A DNA stretch of 64,000 nucleotides, from contig CAZVWR010000012.1 in the NCBI GenBank assembly GCA_964630905.1, positions 1 to 64,000 of the forward strand, written 5' to 3'. Positions 16,924 to 25,412 of this stretch are shown here, piece by piece (position 1 is the first letter of the stretch; every line of letters begins with the position of its first letter). The notes beneath the pieces were generated by a model that was not told the DNA's origin, ran no database searches, and saw nothing but the letters and a program-made list of their open reading frames with translations. The translations under genes and the position numbers were made by a program. This DNA comes from JAGOEX01 sp964630905 (GTDB lineage Bacteria > UBP6 > UBA1177).

Positions 16924-19900
16924 TTGATATATTACGCAAGCCATCAGATTGATTATGTTGCATTTATTCTGTTGACTATAGGACTGGTGGAACTTCTCAA
17001 ATATTTTACCGGACGGATTATTTCAAAACATTACGGGAAAAAGATAATATTACTCGGAAGATCTTTTTATATAACTCTTTTTGTGGTTTTAATTCTCGGA
17101 TGGATGTCTGCTCAGTACAAAGGAACTCTCACTGATCTGAAACTTAGAAATGAAATTCTTTTTCAAGCTCAGGAAATAGCTTCAAATATCAATGAAGACC
17201 ATATAGAGAGATTGTCCTTTACGCTCGATGACAGAACAAACCCCGGCTTTATGAGGATCCGTTCGCAATTGATCTCTTACGGGAAATATCTTGGTAATTT
17301 CTCGGGCATTTATTCAATGGTTATCAAAGATGGTAAAATTGTTTTCGGTCCTGAAGATTATGATGAAGATGACCCGCTTGCCTCATCTCCCGGCACTGTT
17401 TACAAGATGCCGGATGATCCTTTACAGCACTCTTTTGCAGACGGAATCCCAAGAGTTGTAGGTCCTTTCACGGATGAATATGGAACTTTCATTTCAGCTT
17501 ATGCTCCCGTTATGTCAAGGGTCAGCGGAGAGATTGTTCTTATGATAGGGATAGATATTCTTGCTGACAACTGGACCCGCGAGATCCATAGAACTCGCGG
17601 ATTTTCGATGATCAGAACACTTATTATCGTTTTAATGTTTTTTATGTTTTTTGCAATGATGGCTGTAAGGGATTCCACCGCTAAAAAGGAGAAATGGTTT
17701 TTTAAGCATCTTGAAGCCGCATTGATCTTTACAATGGGGACCATGCTTTCAGTAATATTAGGAATGAACGCGGCGACACTTGTAGAGATCTCTGAAAAGA
17801 AAGATTTCCAGAATCTTGCAAAAGCAAAAACACAACTTGTAAGGCAGGAGTTTTTTGATATAAGAAAAAACATTGATGCAATGGCAGGATACATCGGAAC
17901 AATAGATATCGGTGATGAAATATTTGCAAAACTTGCCCAGCCAGTTATCAGATCATCCATTGTTTCAGGAATTCAGTGGGTTGAGCTGGATGATAATGGA
18001 AGTGTCCGTCCGGTTTTCAGACTCTCTGACCATGGTAAGGTTCAGGACAGGAACAAATGGATCGATCACACTGAATTTGTTGGAAGAACTGACAATGCCT
18101 TTAAAACCGGGATGTCAGTAGTTCTTGAACAGTTTGACGAACAAGAAAATCTTGAATGGACTGTTATCACCCCTGTTTATCTCAATAAAACAGAAAAACC
18201 CAAAGGTTTAATAACAACAGAGATAGACAGCCATTTTCTTACGAACTGCTCTTTCCCGCTTTCAACATTTTCTGATGATATGTCTCATCTGCATATCAAA
18301 ATGCTTTCGATCGACGGTTCTGTTAAGGATGTAATTTCAAAAGTCGAAGATGACATGAGCTGTGATGAGCCTTTAATTTCTAAATCATCCCCCCTTTTTG
18401 TTTTCGGAAAAACTTTTTCGATAGACATTTTCCAGAATGATTCAGATTTGATCTCAAACAGGCTTGTCGTAGGAACTATAACATTTGTCCTTATTTTTCT
18501 TCTGAGTCTTCTCTTTGCTGTTTTTATAGCATCTTTAAGGAACAGGGAGTCAACACTTGAAGTAATTGTAAAAAACAGGACAAAGGAGCTTTCAGAAAGT
18601 AACAACAGGTTCAACCTGGCTGTAAAAGGTTCTCATGACGGAATATGGGACTGGAACATAAGGACCGGTGAACTTTATCTCTCTCCGCGGTGGAAGGAAA
18701 TGATCGGTTATGAAGATCATGAAATTCCCAATATCCTTGATTCATTCGAAAGAAGGATTCATCCCGATGACAAAATAAGAGTGATGCATTTCATTGAGGA
18801 TTATTTCAAGGGATATGAAAAAAAATATGAAATAGAGTTCCGGTTCAGGCATAAAAACGGTTCATATGTCTGGATACTTGCCAGAGGTGACGGCCTGAGG
18901 GATGAGAACGGAATAGTTTACAGAATGGCAGGTTCACACACTGATATTACGGAAAGGAAAAGAGTTGAAGAGACTATACTTGCATCAAAAAAGGAAGCTG
19001 AATCGGCTAACAATGCCAAAAGTGAGTTCCTTGCAAATATGAGCCATGAGATCAGGACACCTCTAAACGGGATAGTAGGTTTTTCAGATCTTCTGATTGA
19101 TACAGAGCTGAGTGATATTCAGAAACAGTATATGTCAAATGTCTCAAAATCGGCACACATTCTTCTTGAAGTTGTTAATGACATTCTCGATTTTTCTAAG
19201 ATAGAGGCAGGAAAACTTGAACTCGAATATCACCCTGTGAGCATTTCAGCACTTTTTAACGAAGTTGCCGGATTGACAAGTCATCAGATCATTGAAAAAC
19301 CGATAGAACTCGAAGTGAAACTTGATCCTGATATCCCGGAATATGTCAGAACGGATCAGTTCAGACTTAGACAGGTTTTTATAAATCTGTTAAGCAATGC
19401 GGCTAAATTCACCGACAGAGGCAGGATCGCACTTTCAGCTTTATTGAAGGAAAGAGATGAAAAGAATAATAAAGTCAAGATACTCTTTTCCATTACCGAC
19501 ACCGGTATCGGTATAAAGGAAGATCAGTTGAAGAAGCTTTTTGAATCATTTACTCAGGCCGATCCTTCAACGGCAAGGAAATACGGAGGAACTGGTCTCG
19601 GACTTGCGATATCAAGCCGCATCCTTGAAAAAATGGGTAGCAGTATAGAGGTTAAAAGCTCATTCGGATCAGGGTCGGAGTTCTATTTTGAACTTGATCT
19701 TGAGGTTTCATCCGGCGAAAAAATCGTAACAGATATTCATGCGAATAACTGTGATAATGAAAAGATTAAGCTTCAGGGAGCATCATACAGAATACTCGTG
19801 GTTGAGGATAACCAGATAAACATGATGCTGATCAAGGCGATCTTTTCATCAATAATGCCTGCTTGCAGAATTCTTCAGGCAGAGAACGGAGATCAGGCTC

Positions 19901-20493
19901 TTACTGTGTTTACGGAAGAACATCCTGATATTATTTTCATGGATGTTCAGCTGCCAGGAAAGGACGGAAGAGAGATCACTTCTGAGATGAGAGTGCTTGA
20001 AAAGGATCTGAAGAAAAGAACCCCCGTGATCGCACTTACTGCCGGTGCCGTGGAAGGAGAAAAGGAAAAATGTCTGGCAGCAGGGATGGATGATTTCATT
20101 TCAAAACCTGTTGAAGTGAACAGGATTGTTCAGATAATCTGCAAATGGCTCATTTATGCAGGAGAGGACAACCATTTTGAAAAGGGTATTTTTATCCAGA
20201 ACATAGGCGGAGATATGCCGCTGTACAAGAAACTTCTTGCATTTGTGAAGGAGGATTTTCCCGTAAAGATTCAAGAGGCAAGGGTTAGTGTTTCTCAAAA
20301 GGACTGCAAAAAACTTTCATCAATTGCACATACGCTTAAAGGTTCATCTCTTAATATGCGGTTTACAAAACTTGCAGAGTTTGCCGTAATGCTTGAGAAA
20401 AACTGCAAAAACGGAGGCGATCCAAACAGCTTGAATTCGATACTGGATGAAATAGAAAAAGAGTTCAAATACTTGGTTGATAACGAATTTTAA
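16924..20493 (+). CDS. membrane-bound hybrid sensor histidine kinase with REC and HPt
   Basis: Multidomain sensor of 1189 residues, starting at TTG five bases after TGAGGA. Parts in order: two membrane helices (about 10-62), an extracytoplasmic segment, two helices (about 225-285), a second extracytoplasmic segment of some 230 residues, a fifth helix (about 515-540), a PAS domain (GSHDGIWDWNIRTGELYLS, about 565-680), HisKA (MSHEIRTPLNG, His708), HATPase (NLLSNAAKF, DTGIGI, GGTGLGLAIS), a receiver with Asp1007 (FMDVQLPGKDG) and an HPt domain with His1136 (AHTLKGSS). The chain supports a His-Asp-His phosphorelay to an unknown output regulator. The next gene starts 11 bases later; co-transcription with a large lipoprotein is likely. 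Signal unknown. Confidence 0.93.
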   Translation: MIYYASHQIDYVAFILLTIGLVELLKYFTGRIISKHYGKKIILLGRSFYITLFVVLILGWMSAQYKGTLTDLKLRNEILFQAQEIASNINEDHIERLSFTLDDRTNPGFMRIRSQLISYGKYLGNFSGIYSMVIKDGKIVFGPEDYDEDDPLASSPGTVYKMPDDPLQHSFADGIPRVVGPFTDEYGTFISAYAPVMSRVSGEIVLMIGIDILADNWTREIHRTRGFSMIRTLIIVLMFFMFFAMMAVRDSTAKKEKWFFKHLEAALIFTMGTMLSVILGMNAATLVEISEKKDFQNLAKAKTQLVRQEFFDIRKNIDAMAGYIGTIDIGDEIFAKLAQPVIRSSIVSGIQWVELDDNGSVRPVFRLSDHGKVQDRNKWIDHTEFVGRTDNAFKTGMSVVLEQFDEQENLEWTVITPVYLNKTEKPKGLITTEIDSHFLTNCSFPLSTFSDDMSHLHIKMLSIDGSVKDVISKVEDDMSCDEPLISKSSPLFVFGKTFSIDIFQNDSDLISNRLVVGTITFVLIFLLSLLFAVFIASLRNRESTLEVIVKNRTKELSESNNRFNLAVKGSHDGIWDWNIRTGELYLSPRWKEMIGYEDHEIPNILDSFERRIHPDDKIRVMHFIEDYFKGYEKKYEIEFRFRHKNGSYVWILARGDGLRDENGIVYRMAGSHTDITERKRVEETILASKKEAESANNAKSEFLANMSHEIRTPLNGIVGFSDLLIDTELSDIQKQYMSNVSKSAHILLEVVNDILDFSKIEAGKLELEYHPVSISALFNEVAGLTSHQIIEKPIELEVKLDPDIPEYVRTDQFRLRQVFINLLSNAAKFTDRGRIALSALLKERDEKNNKVKILFSITDTGIGIKEDQLKKLFESFTQADPSTARKYGGTGLGLAISSRILEKMGSSIEVKSSFGSGSEFYFELDLEVSSGEKIVTDIHANNCDNEKIKLQGASYRILVVEDNQINMMLIKAIFSSIMPACRILQAENGDQALTVFTEEHPDIIFMDVQLPGKDGREITSEMRVLEKDLKKRTPVIALTAGAVEGEKEKCLAAGMDDFISKPVEVNRIVQIICKWLIYAGEDNHFEKGIFIQNIGGDMPLYKKLLAFVKEDFPVKIQEARVSVSQKDCKKLSSIAHTLKGSSLNMRFTKLAEFAVMLEKNCKNGGDPNSLNSILDEIEKEFKYLVDNEF

Positions 20494-20504
20494 TGGGGTA
20501 ACAA

Positions 20505-23396
20505 ATGAAGATCAGGATCATTTTACTGATGACATTGTTTGCAATGTTGTTTAATTTTTCATGCAGTTCATCCAAAAAGAATAAAAGCGATGAAGAGTTC
20601 ATGGATGAAAACGTAAGTGATGCAGATGTGTTGAAAGATGAATTCGGCTTTGATCTGAGCGGATACAACCCGGAACTGAAAAAGTTTTCAGCACTTGTTA
20701 AAACTTCAAGGATGAGCGGTGTTTCAACGACAGAGTTCAATGCTGAAGTTTTTATTACCGGCGGAAATGTTGAAGGTGATGCAACTTATGAATGGATTCT
20801 TCCGGCAGAAGGAAAGTTTGCGGCAGGTTCAAAAAAGACAGATAAAAAGATCGCTGTAACTTTTTCAAAACCCGGCAGACATACTGTTAATGTCGCTGTC
20901 AAGGACGGATCGGGCGAAGTGGTTGATACCGGTGGCGTTCTGATGGTTTTTGACAGCACTCAGACTTATACAGTGGGAGACTTGAATTCAGATAAGGTGG
21001 TTGATGATAAGGATGTTACTCTGCTCAAAGATTATCTTGAAAGAAAAAATACTCTGACAGACGAACAGATAAAAGGATCGGATCTCAACCTTGACAACAG
21101 AATAGACCACAATGATCTTGCAATACTTGAAACAGCACTTGACTCGGGCAAAGCGCCGGTCTTTATTCAGGGTGGTGTGAAAGAGTCAGGAGATCCCATA
21201 ATGTCGGGAGATCCCATAATGTCGGGAGATCCGATAATGTTTGCCGCTTCGGGTGATCCGATAATGATAATAAATCCTGAACTGCTTGAGCCCGGTGTCG
21301 AATCGACAATAGCTATAACACCGTCAGGTACTTTGAGAGCAGTTAAATGGGATACTGCGTGTCTTGCTGAAATGGAGAAACAACCTGAATCTGAAAAGGT
21401 TCTTTTTGATTCGGTACGGCCTGGATATGCGACATTCGTTATCCCTGCGAAATATATCTGTCTTGCTGCTGAAGGGACATTTGATGTAACACTTAAAAAA
21501 GGTGAGAAAGAAACTCCGCTGATAAAAAATTTGATGATCAGACCGCTTCCAGCCGCTGAAAAAGAGCCGGGAACAAAGGTTGTTGAGGCAATGGGACGCT
21601 TAAGAGTCGCCCTTGAAGCAATGGAAACAGGCGTTGCCGAATATGCCGATAATATTGATGATATAAGTACAGATGAAAAGGCGGCACTTGTAGGTATGAC
21701 AAAGGCGGCTTCAGAAACCTACAACGATGCATACGGAAATTTCTATGTCGCTTTCAACAAGATGGACGATAACACGAAAGCTCTTTTTGAAAGATATGCA
21801 AAGGCAAAAGGAATAGATTCCCTTAATACAACTTTAAAGGAAGCCACAGAAGAGGTCATTCATTATACAAATGTGCTTAAAAGCAATTCTTCGTATTTGA
21901 AAGCCGGTTTCGGGACACCCGCTGTCGGCGAAGCGATGATAAAGCTGGTGTGTGCTTTTGCAAAGATCGCTAATGTTGCGGCCGTTATTGCTGATATCAA
22001 TGATAATGTTACAGCGGTGCTTGAATATCTTGACTGGTGGCCTTTGAACAAGGCGCCTGTTGTGGGTCCTGCAGTTGAATTCCTTTCCGCACTTACCAAC
22101 ATTGTCGGTGCTGTGACAGATATAATAGGCATGGTTGCTGAATATATTCCGACATTCGGAGATATCAAAGTTGAAGTCGGAAATCCGCAGATGAGCGTCG
22201 GGGATTCGACGAAGATAGATGCTTCAATAAAGGTAAACATTGTGAGTGGTCTTTGCAATAAGGCAGGTGGAGCTCTTGTAGATTCCCTGATAGATAAGCT
22301 GAAAGATGCACTTACAAAGAGAATGGGCAAAATGATACCTGTTGCCGGGAAGATGTTCGAGAGTGCAAAATACGAAGTTGAGAAAATGAGCGCCATTGCC
22401 GCCGGTGTCTATAAAGCTGTCGGATGGATTGCAGACAAGATCGTTGATGCTACAGGTCTGAAGGAATATATGGAATCGCTTGCTGAAAAGTTCTGCAAAA
22501 TGTTCGGTGATCCTTATATGGCTATTTCGGCTGAGTTCCTGAAAGCATCCTGCGGAGCGATAAATTTCGCAGGCGGAATAGGAACATGGGTCTGCACCGA
22601 AGAATGTGCGGGTGATCCGCCGGCCGCAATAAACTATTCAGGCAGCAAGAAGGTCTGTGATGATGACAAGAGCGGTGCAGGCAAGGCGACATGCTATAAC
22701 GGAACATCGGATTACGATTATACTGACGACGACGATGAAGAAATGCCGGATCAGGATATTGAACTCACTGTGACACAGGAACTGTTTGAGAATGTCCAGA
22801 AAGGGGAAGATTCCCCCGATCTTGTCATTACCAAAAATACATCGACCCCACCGGCGGAAAACACTAGTCAGGAATATTTCAGCATTTACTTTAACTCCTT
22901 TCTGGATGGTGGAGAAACTTCTCAACCTGTTTTAAATAAGACAGTCGTTCTCCGCGGTCTGGGTGAACCTCTTTATGCGTCAGGATTTCCCGGAATGAAT
23001 GTTGTGTTTTATCTTGACTGGAATGAATATTTCGAGGAAGTAACTGCTGCAACAGCCCCGGCAGGTTTTGTAATTAAAGGTTCAGGCTGGAACGGCTGGA
23101 TGCTTTTTGCCAAACCGGAGATCCAGATATTTGACTGGAACAAAAAGCAGGGATCTATCTGGGTTAACATCGTTCTTCCTGATGATCTAAAATATCTTGG
23201 AACTCATGAAGTTGAAGTAGCACTTCTTAATCAGAAATCTGACGGAACTCCTGATACAAGCGGAGCTGGAGCATATTCAACATTTTCACTTAAACTTGTT
23301 GAAAAAGAGGGCTATGTCCAGTGCCACAGTGACAATGAATGTAATATGGAAACAGAGGTTTGCGACACCAGTTATTACTATTGTGTGCCTAAATAA
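20505..23396 (+). CDS. very large lipoprotein with PKD-like, dockerin-like and EGF-like parts
   Basis: Lipoprotein of 963 residues; lipobox FNFSC (Cys at about 20). Residues 60-155 form a PKD-like beta domain (YEWILPAEGKF, GRHTVNVAVKDGSG). Residues about 160-225 hold two EF-hand-like dockerin repeats (DLNSDKVVDDKDVTLLKDY and DLNLDNRIDHNDLAILE). A tandem SGDPIM repeat follows at 228-254. The middle (about 350-700) is long and largely helical with hydrophobic stretches (VAAVIADIND, VGAVTDIIGMVAEY), unlike a beta adhesin. After an acidic linker (YTDDDDEEMPDQD) comes a beta-sandwich, and the end has an EGF-like Cys motif (CHSDNECNMETEVC). It may form part of a calcium-dependent envelope assembly; no enzyme motif is seen. 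It sits 11 bases after the histidine kinase. Confidence 0.82.
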   Translation: MKIRIILLMTLFAMLFNFSCSSSKKNKSDEEFMDENVSDADVLKDEFGFDLSGYNPELKKFSALVKTSRMSGVSTTEFNAEVFITGGNVEGDATYEWILPAEGKFAAGSKKTDKKIAVTFSKPGRHTVNVAVKDGSGEVVDTGGVLMVFDSTQTYTVGDLNSDKVVDDKDVTLLKDYLERKNTLTDEQIKGSDLNLDNRIDHNDLAILETALDSGKAPVFIQGGVKESGDPIMSGDPIMSGDPIMFAASGDPIMIINPELLEPGVESTIAITPSGTLRAVKWDTACLAEMEKQPESEKVLFDSVRPGYATFVIPAKYICLAAEGTFDVTLKKGEKETPLIKNLMIRPLPAAEKEPGTKVVEAMGRLRVALEAMETGVAEYADNIDDISTDEKAALVGMTKAASETYNDAYGNFYVAFNKMDDNTKALFERYAKAKGIDSLNTTLKEATEEVIHYTNVLKSNSSYLKAGFGTPAVGEAMIKLVCAFAKIANVAAVIADINDNVTAVLEYLDWWPLNKAPVVGPAVEFLSALTNIVGAVTDIIGMVAEYIPTFGDIKVEVGNPQMSVGDSTKIDASIKVNIVSGLCNKAGGALVDSLIDKLKDALTKRMGKMIPVAGKMFESAKYEVEKMSAIAAGVYKAVGWIADKIVDATGLKEYMESLAEKFCKMFGDPYMAISAEFLKASCGAINFAGGIGTWVCTEECAGDPPAAINYSGSKKVCDDDKSGAGKATCYNGTSDYDYTDDDDEEMPDQDIELTVTQELFENVQKGEDSPDLVITKNTSTPPAENTSQEYFSIYFNSFLDGGETSQPVLNKTVVLRGLGEPLYASGFPGMNVVFYLDWNEYFEEVTAATAPAGFVIKGSGWNGWMLFAKPEIQIFDWNKKQGSIWVNIVLPDDLKYLGTHEVEVALLNQKSDGTPDTSGAGAYSTFSLKLVEKEGYVQCHSDNECNMETEVCDTSYYYCVPK
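21186..21266 (+). repeat. in-frame 18-bp tandem repeat coding SGDPIM
   Basis: Three contiguous 18-base units (21186-21239) and a fourth after a 9-base interruption (21249-21266) each encode Ser-Gly-Asp-Pro-Ile-Met. Units differ only at third positions and one base in the last unit. The array lies between the dockerin-like repeats and a beta domain. Such short in-frame repeats can change copy number by slippage without a frameshift. Confidence 0.9.
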
Positions 23397-23399
23397 ATA

Positions 23400-24011
23400 T
23401 CAGAAATAAATAGTCAGGTTCGGTCCGAGCATAAAAACCATACAATGTCTTTTGAATCCGTCGATTGTTACAGTGACATCAACACCTGCAATATTTCTTG
23501 TTTCTTTTTCATCAGCTCTTGCAATAAGAAGATATCCGAAGCCGGTAGAAATCCCTATAGAAAGATATTTGGTGGCAAAATAATCAATTCCGAAAAATAT
23601 CTCAGGAGAAAAGAGGAAGTTCTTTCCCGAATTTCCTATAGATGCAAAAGCCCCTCCGAAAAATGAAATATGATCTGTTCTTATAAATTCGGCTTTAATT
23701 CCGGGACCTATTAAAAACTCAGCTGAAGCATCATCATCGAACATTGACATAAAAAGGTGGAATTTCGCCATTATCCATACCTGTTTTGAAAGCTGGTATC
23801 CGGCAGAAAGCGAAGTTGTAGTGAAAGGGAGTCCGATGTTTGTTGCAGTTCCTACATCCTTAATATGAGTAACTCCTACAAAATTTGTTCCAAGATTGAG
23901 TTGCCAGTTATAAACTTCACCCGGAACATTCATGTTTTTTGCAGAGGGTTCATCTGCAAAAACTGAAAGAGTTAAAATAATGACTGAAAAAATAAAAAAA
24001 GTTTTTTTCAT
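23400..24011 (-). CDS. predicted small outer-membrane beta-barrel protein
   Basis: Exported protein of 203 residues; GGAG eight bases before the ATG. Signal peptide MKKTFFIFSVIILTLSVFA. The mature part alternates hydrophobic and polar residues in strands with aromatic ends (WQLNLGTNFVGVTHI, AGYQLSKQVWIMAKFHLFM, FFGIDYFATKYLSIGIS), and the last strand ends in Phe (MLGPNLTIYF), the usual barrel-assembly signal. It resembles eight-stranded OmpA/OmpW-like barrels in size. It ends three bases from the convergent large lipoprotein and lies upstream-facing to a PQQ-like lipoprotein on the same strand. Ligand or role unknown. Confidence 0.7.
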   Translation of the reverse strand: MKKTFFIFSVIILTLSVFADEPSAKNMNVPGEVYNWQLNLGTNFVGVTHIKDVGTATNIGLPFTTTSLSAGYQLSKQVWIMAKFHLFMSMFDDDASAEFLIGPGIKAEFIRTDHISFFGGAFASIGNSGKNFLFSPEIFFGIDYFATKYLSIGISTGFGYLLIARADEKETRNIAGVDVTVTIDGFKRHCMVFMLGPNLTIYF

Positions 24012-24029
24012 GATAAATCTCCAAGAAGT

Positions 24030-25412
24030 TTAATCATAGATCAGGAAATCGGGAAGTGTTTTTTCAACGATATTAAAATATTCATCATAAGGAATTATGT
24101 CATACGCATTGGTCCCGGTTATTATCTCGGGATAACTTTCCATTCTGCCGAGTTTTTCCGCGGTATCTGTCCTGAAAAGAAAATTGGTTTCAGAAGGTGT
24201 TCCCGTAATGGTGGAAACTCTGAAAACGGTATAGTTTATATCTGTATGCATCCATGATATATAAACTTCTTCACTTGTGCTGTCATTTCCGAAAACATAG
24301 TTCAGTCCTTCGCTCAAATCTGTTGAAGAGAACATTTTTACTGTAAATTCATCATAGTCCCCCTTTTTTTCCTCAAGGGCAAGATAGAACCGGTCTGTCA
24401 TGAATCCGGTCATGTTGAGAACGCGGAGTTCATCAGAGGATCTGTATTCAAAAATTCTTTCACCTGTAGTGGCATTAAAAATATAAACCTTGTCAAAATA
24501 ACCGGTTGCATCGTCTTCTTCCAGTCCGGCTACGTCTTCCAGATTCTTTACCGTGAAAGCGGCAAGTGAAAGGGATTCCTGACATGTCAGGAAGGTTGTT
24601 CCTGTTCTTGGATAATCCCATGTTTTAATTCCGTTTTCCGCAAATAACACTGTGAAGAAATCATCACTCTGTGCAACAACGAGTCCGTCCATGACACACC
24701 GTATCTTCCCTTCATGCTGAGTAACCCACTTGCCTGTCCCTTTTGCGATGTCAAATCCGTCTATCAGGTCGTATCCCGCAATCACTGTTTCAGGGAAAGT
24801 GTAAGCTTTCTCAAGATTCTCAAGGGGTTCTGTTCTCCATATTTCTGCACCTGTCTTTGAATTAAGGGCAACCAGTTCGTTATTATTACTGCCGTAGATG
24901 ATATAATTTCCCTCCACTTTGAACTGAAGCGCCACTGATTCATTATCTCTGAGTTTCAATTCCCACACAGCTTCATCCTTTGCAATGTTGACAGCACAAA
25001 TGGAGTTTTCTTTGCAAAGGGAATAAAAAATACCGTTGTGCACAGCAAAACCTGTTGAATCTGATGTTATGACCGCTGAAGATTCAACGGAAACTGCAGT
25101 GTTGCCGCCGGAGCTTTCAAGAAGACACACTTTTTCTTTTTTGCAGTTGCACAGAATGAACTCATCAAGTATGAAAAATGCCGGTTCGGAAGAATGTCCT
25201 GATATTTTTTTTTCCCATCCGCTCCTTAAAGGGGAAAGCTTCATTGAAAGAAGATAATTCTGATCATCTTTCTGGTATATTGTGAAAAGATCTGTCCCTT
25301 CAGATCTATAGAAAAGAAGTTCTCCTTCACGGTGTATTTCGTTGCTGCAACTTGAAAGAATGATTGCAAAAATAAATATAAGAAAAGATCTTTTCAGAAT
25401 ATTATATCGCAT
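24030..25412 (-). CDS. lipoprotein with PQQ-like beta-propeller
   Basis: Lipoprotein of about 460 residues. The start is taken as ATG 25412 (MRYNILKRSFLIFIF), because it opens a signal peptide with lipobox ILSSC; the same frame is open upstream but there overlaps the end of the GH18 gene in a different frame. Start and upstream stop overlap by 11 bases, suggesting coupling. The body has propeller-type strands with YGSNNNELVALNSKTGAEIW and FDIAKGTGKWVTQHEGKI, typical of PQQ/WD-like repeats of the BamB kind. Such proteins usually act as binding scaffolds in the periplasm or at the surface. No PQQ-enzyme active site is visible. Confidence 0.78.
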   Translation of the reverse strand: MRYNILKRSFLIFIFAIILSSCSNEIHREGELLFYRSEGTDLFTIYQKDDQNYLLSMKLSPLRSGWEKKISGHSSEPAFFILDEFILCNCKKEKVCLLESSGGNTAVSVESSAVITSDSTGFAVHNGIFYSLCKENSICAVNIAKDEAVWELKLRDNESVALQFKVEGNYIIYGSNNNELVALNSKTGAEIWRTEPLENLEKAYTFPETVIAGYDLIDGFDIAKGTGKWVTQHEGKIRCVMDGLVVAQSDDFFTVLFAENGIKTWDYPRTGTTFLTCQESLSLAAFTVKNLEDVAGLEEDDATGYFDKVYIFNATTGERIFEYRSSDELRVLNMTGFMTDRFYLALEEKKGDYDEFTVKMFSSTDLSEGLNYVFGNDSTSEEVYISWMHTDINYTVFRVSTITGTPSETNFLFRTDTAEKLGRMESYPEIITGTNAYDIIPYDEYFNIVEKTLPDFLIYD

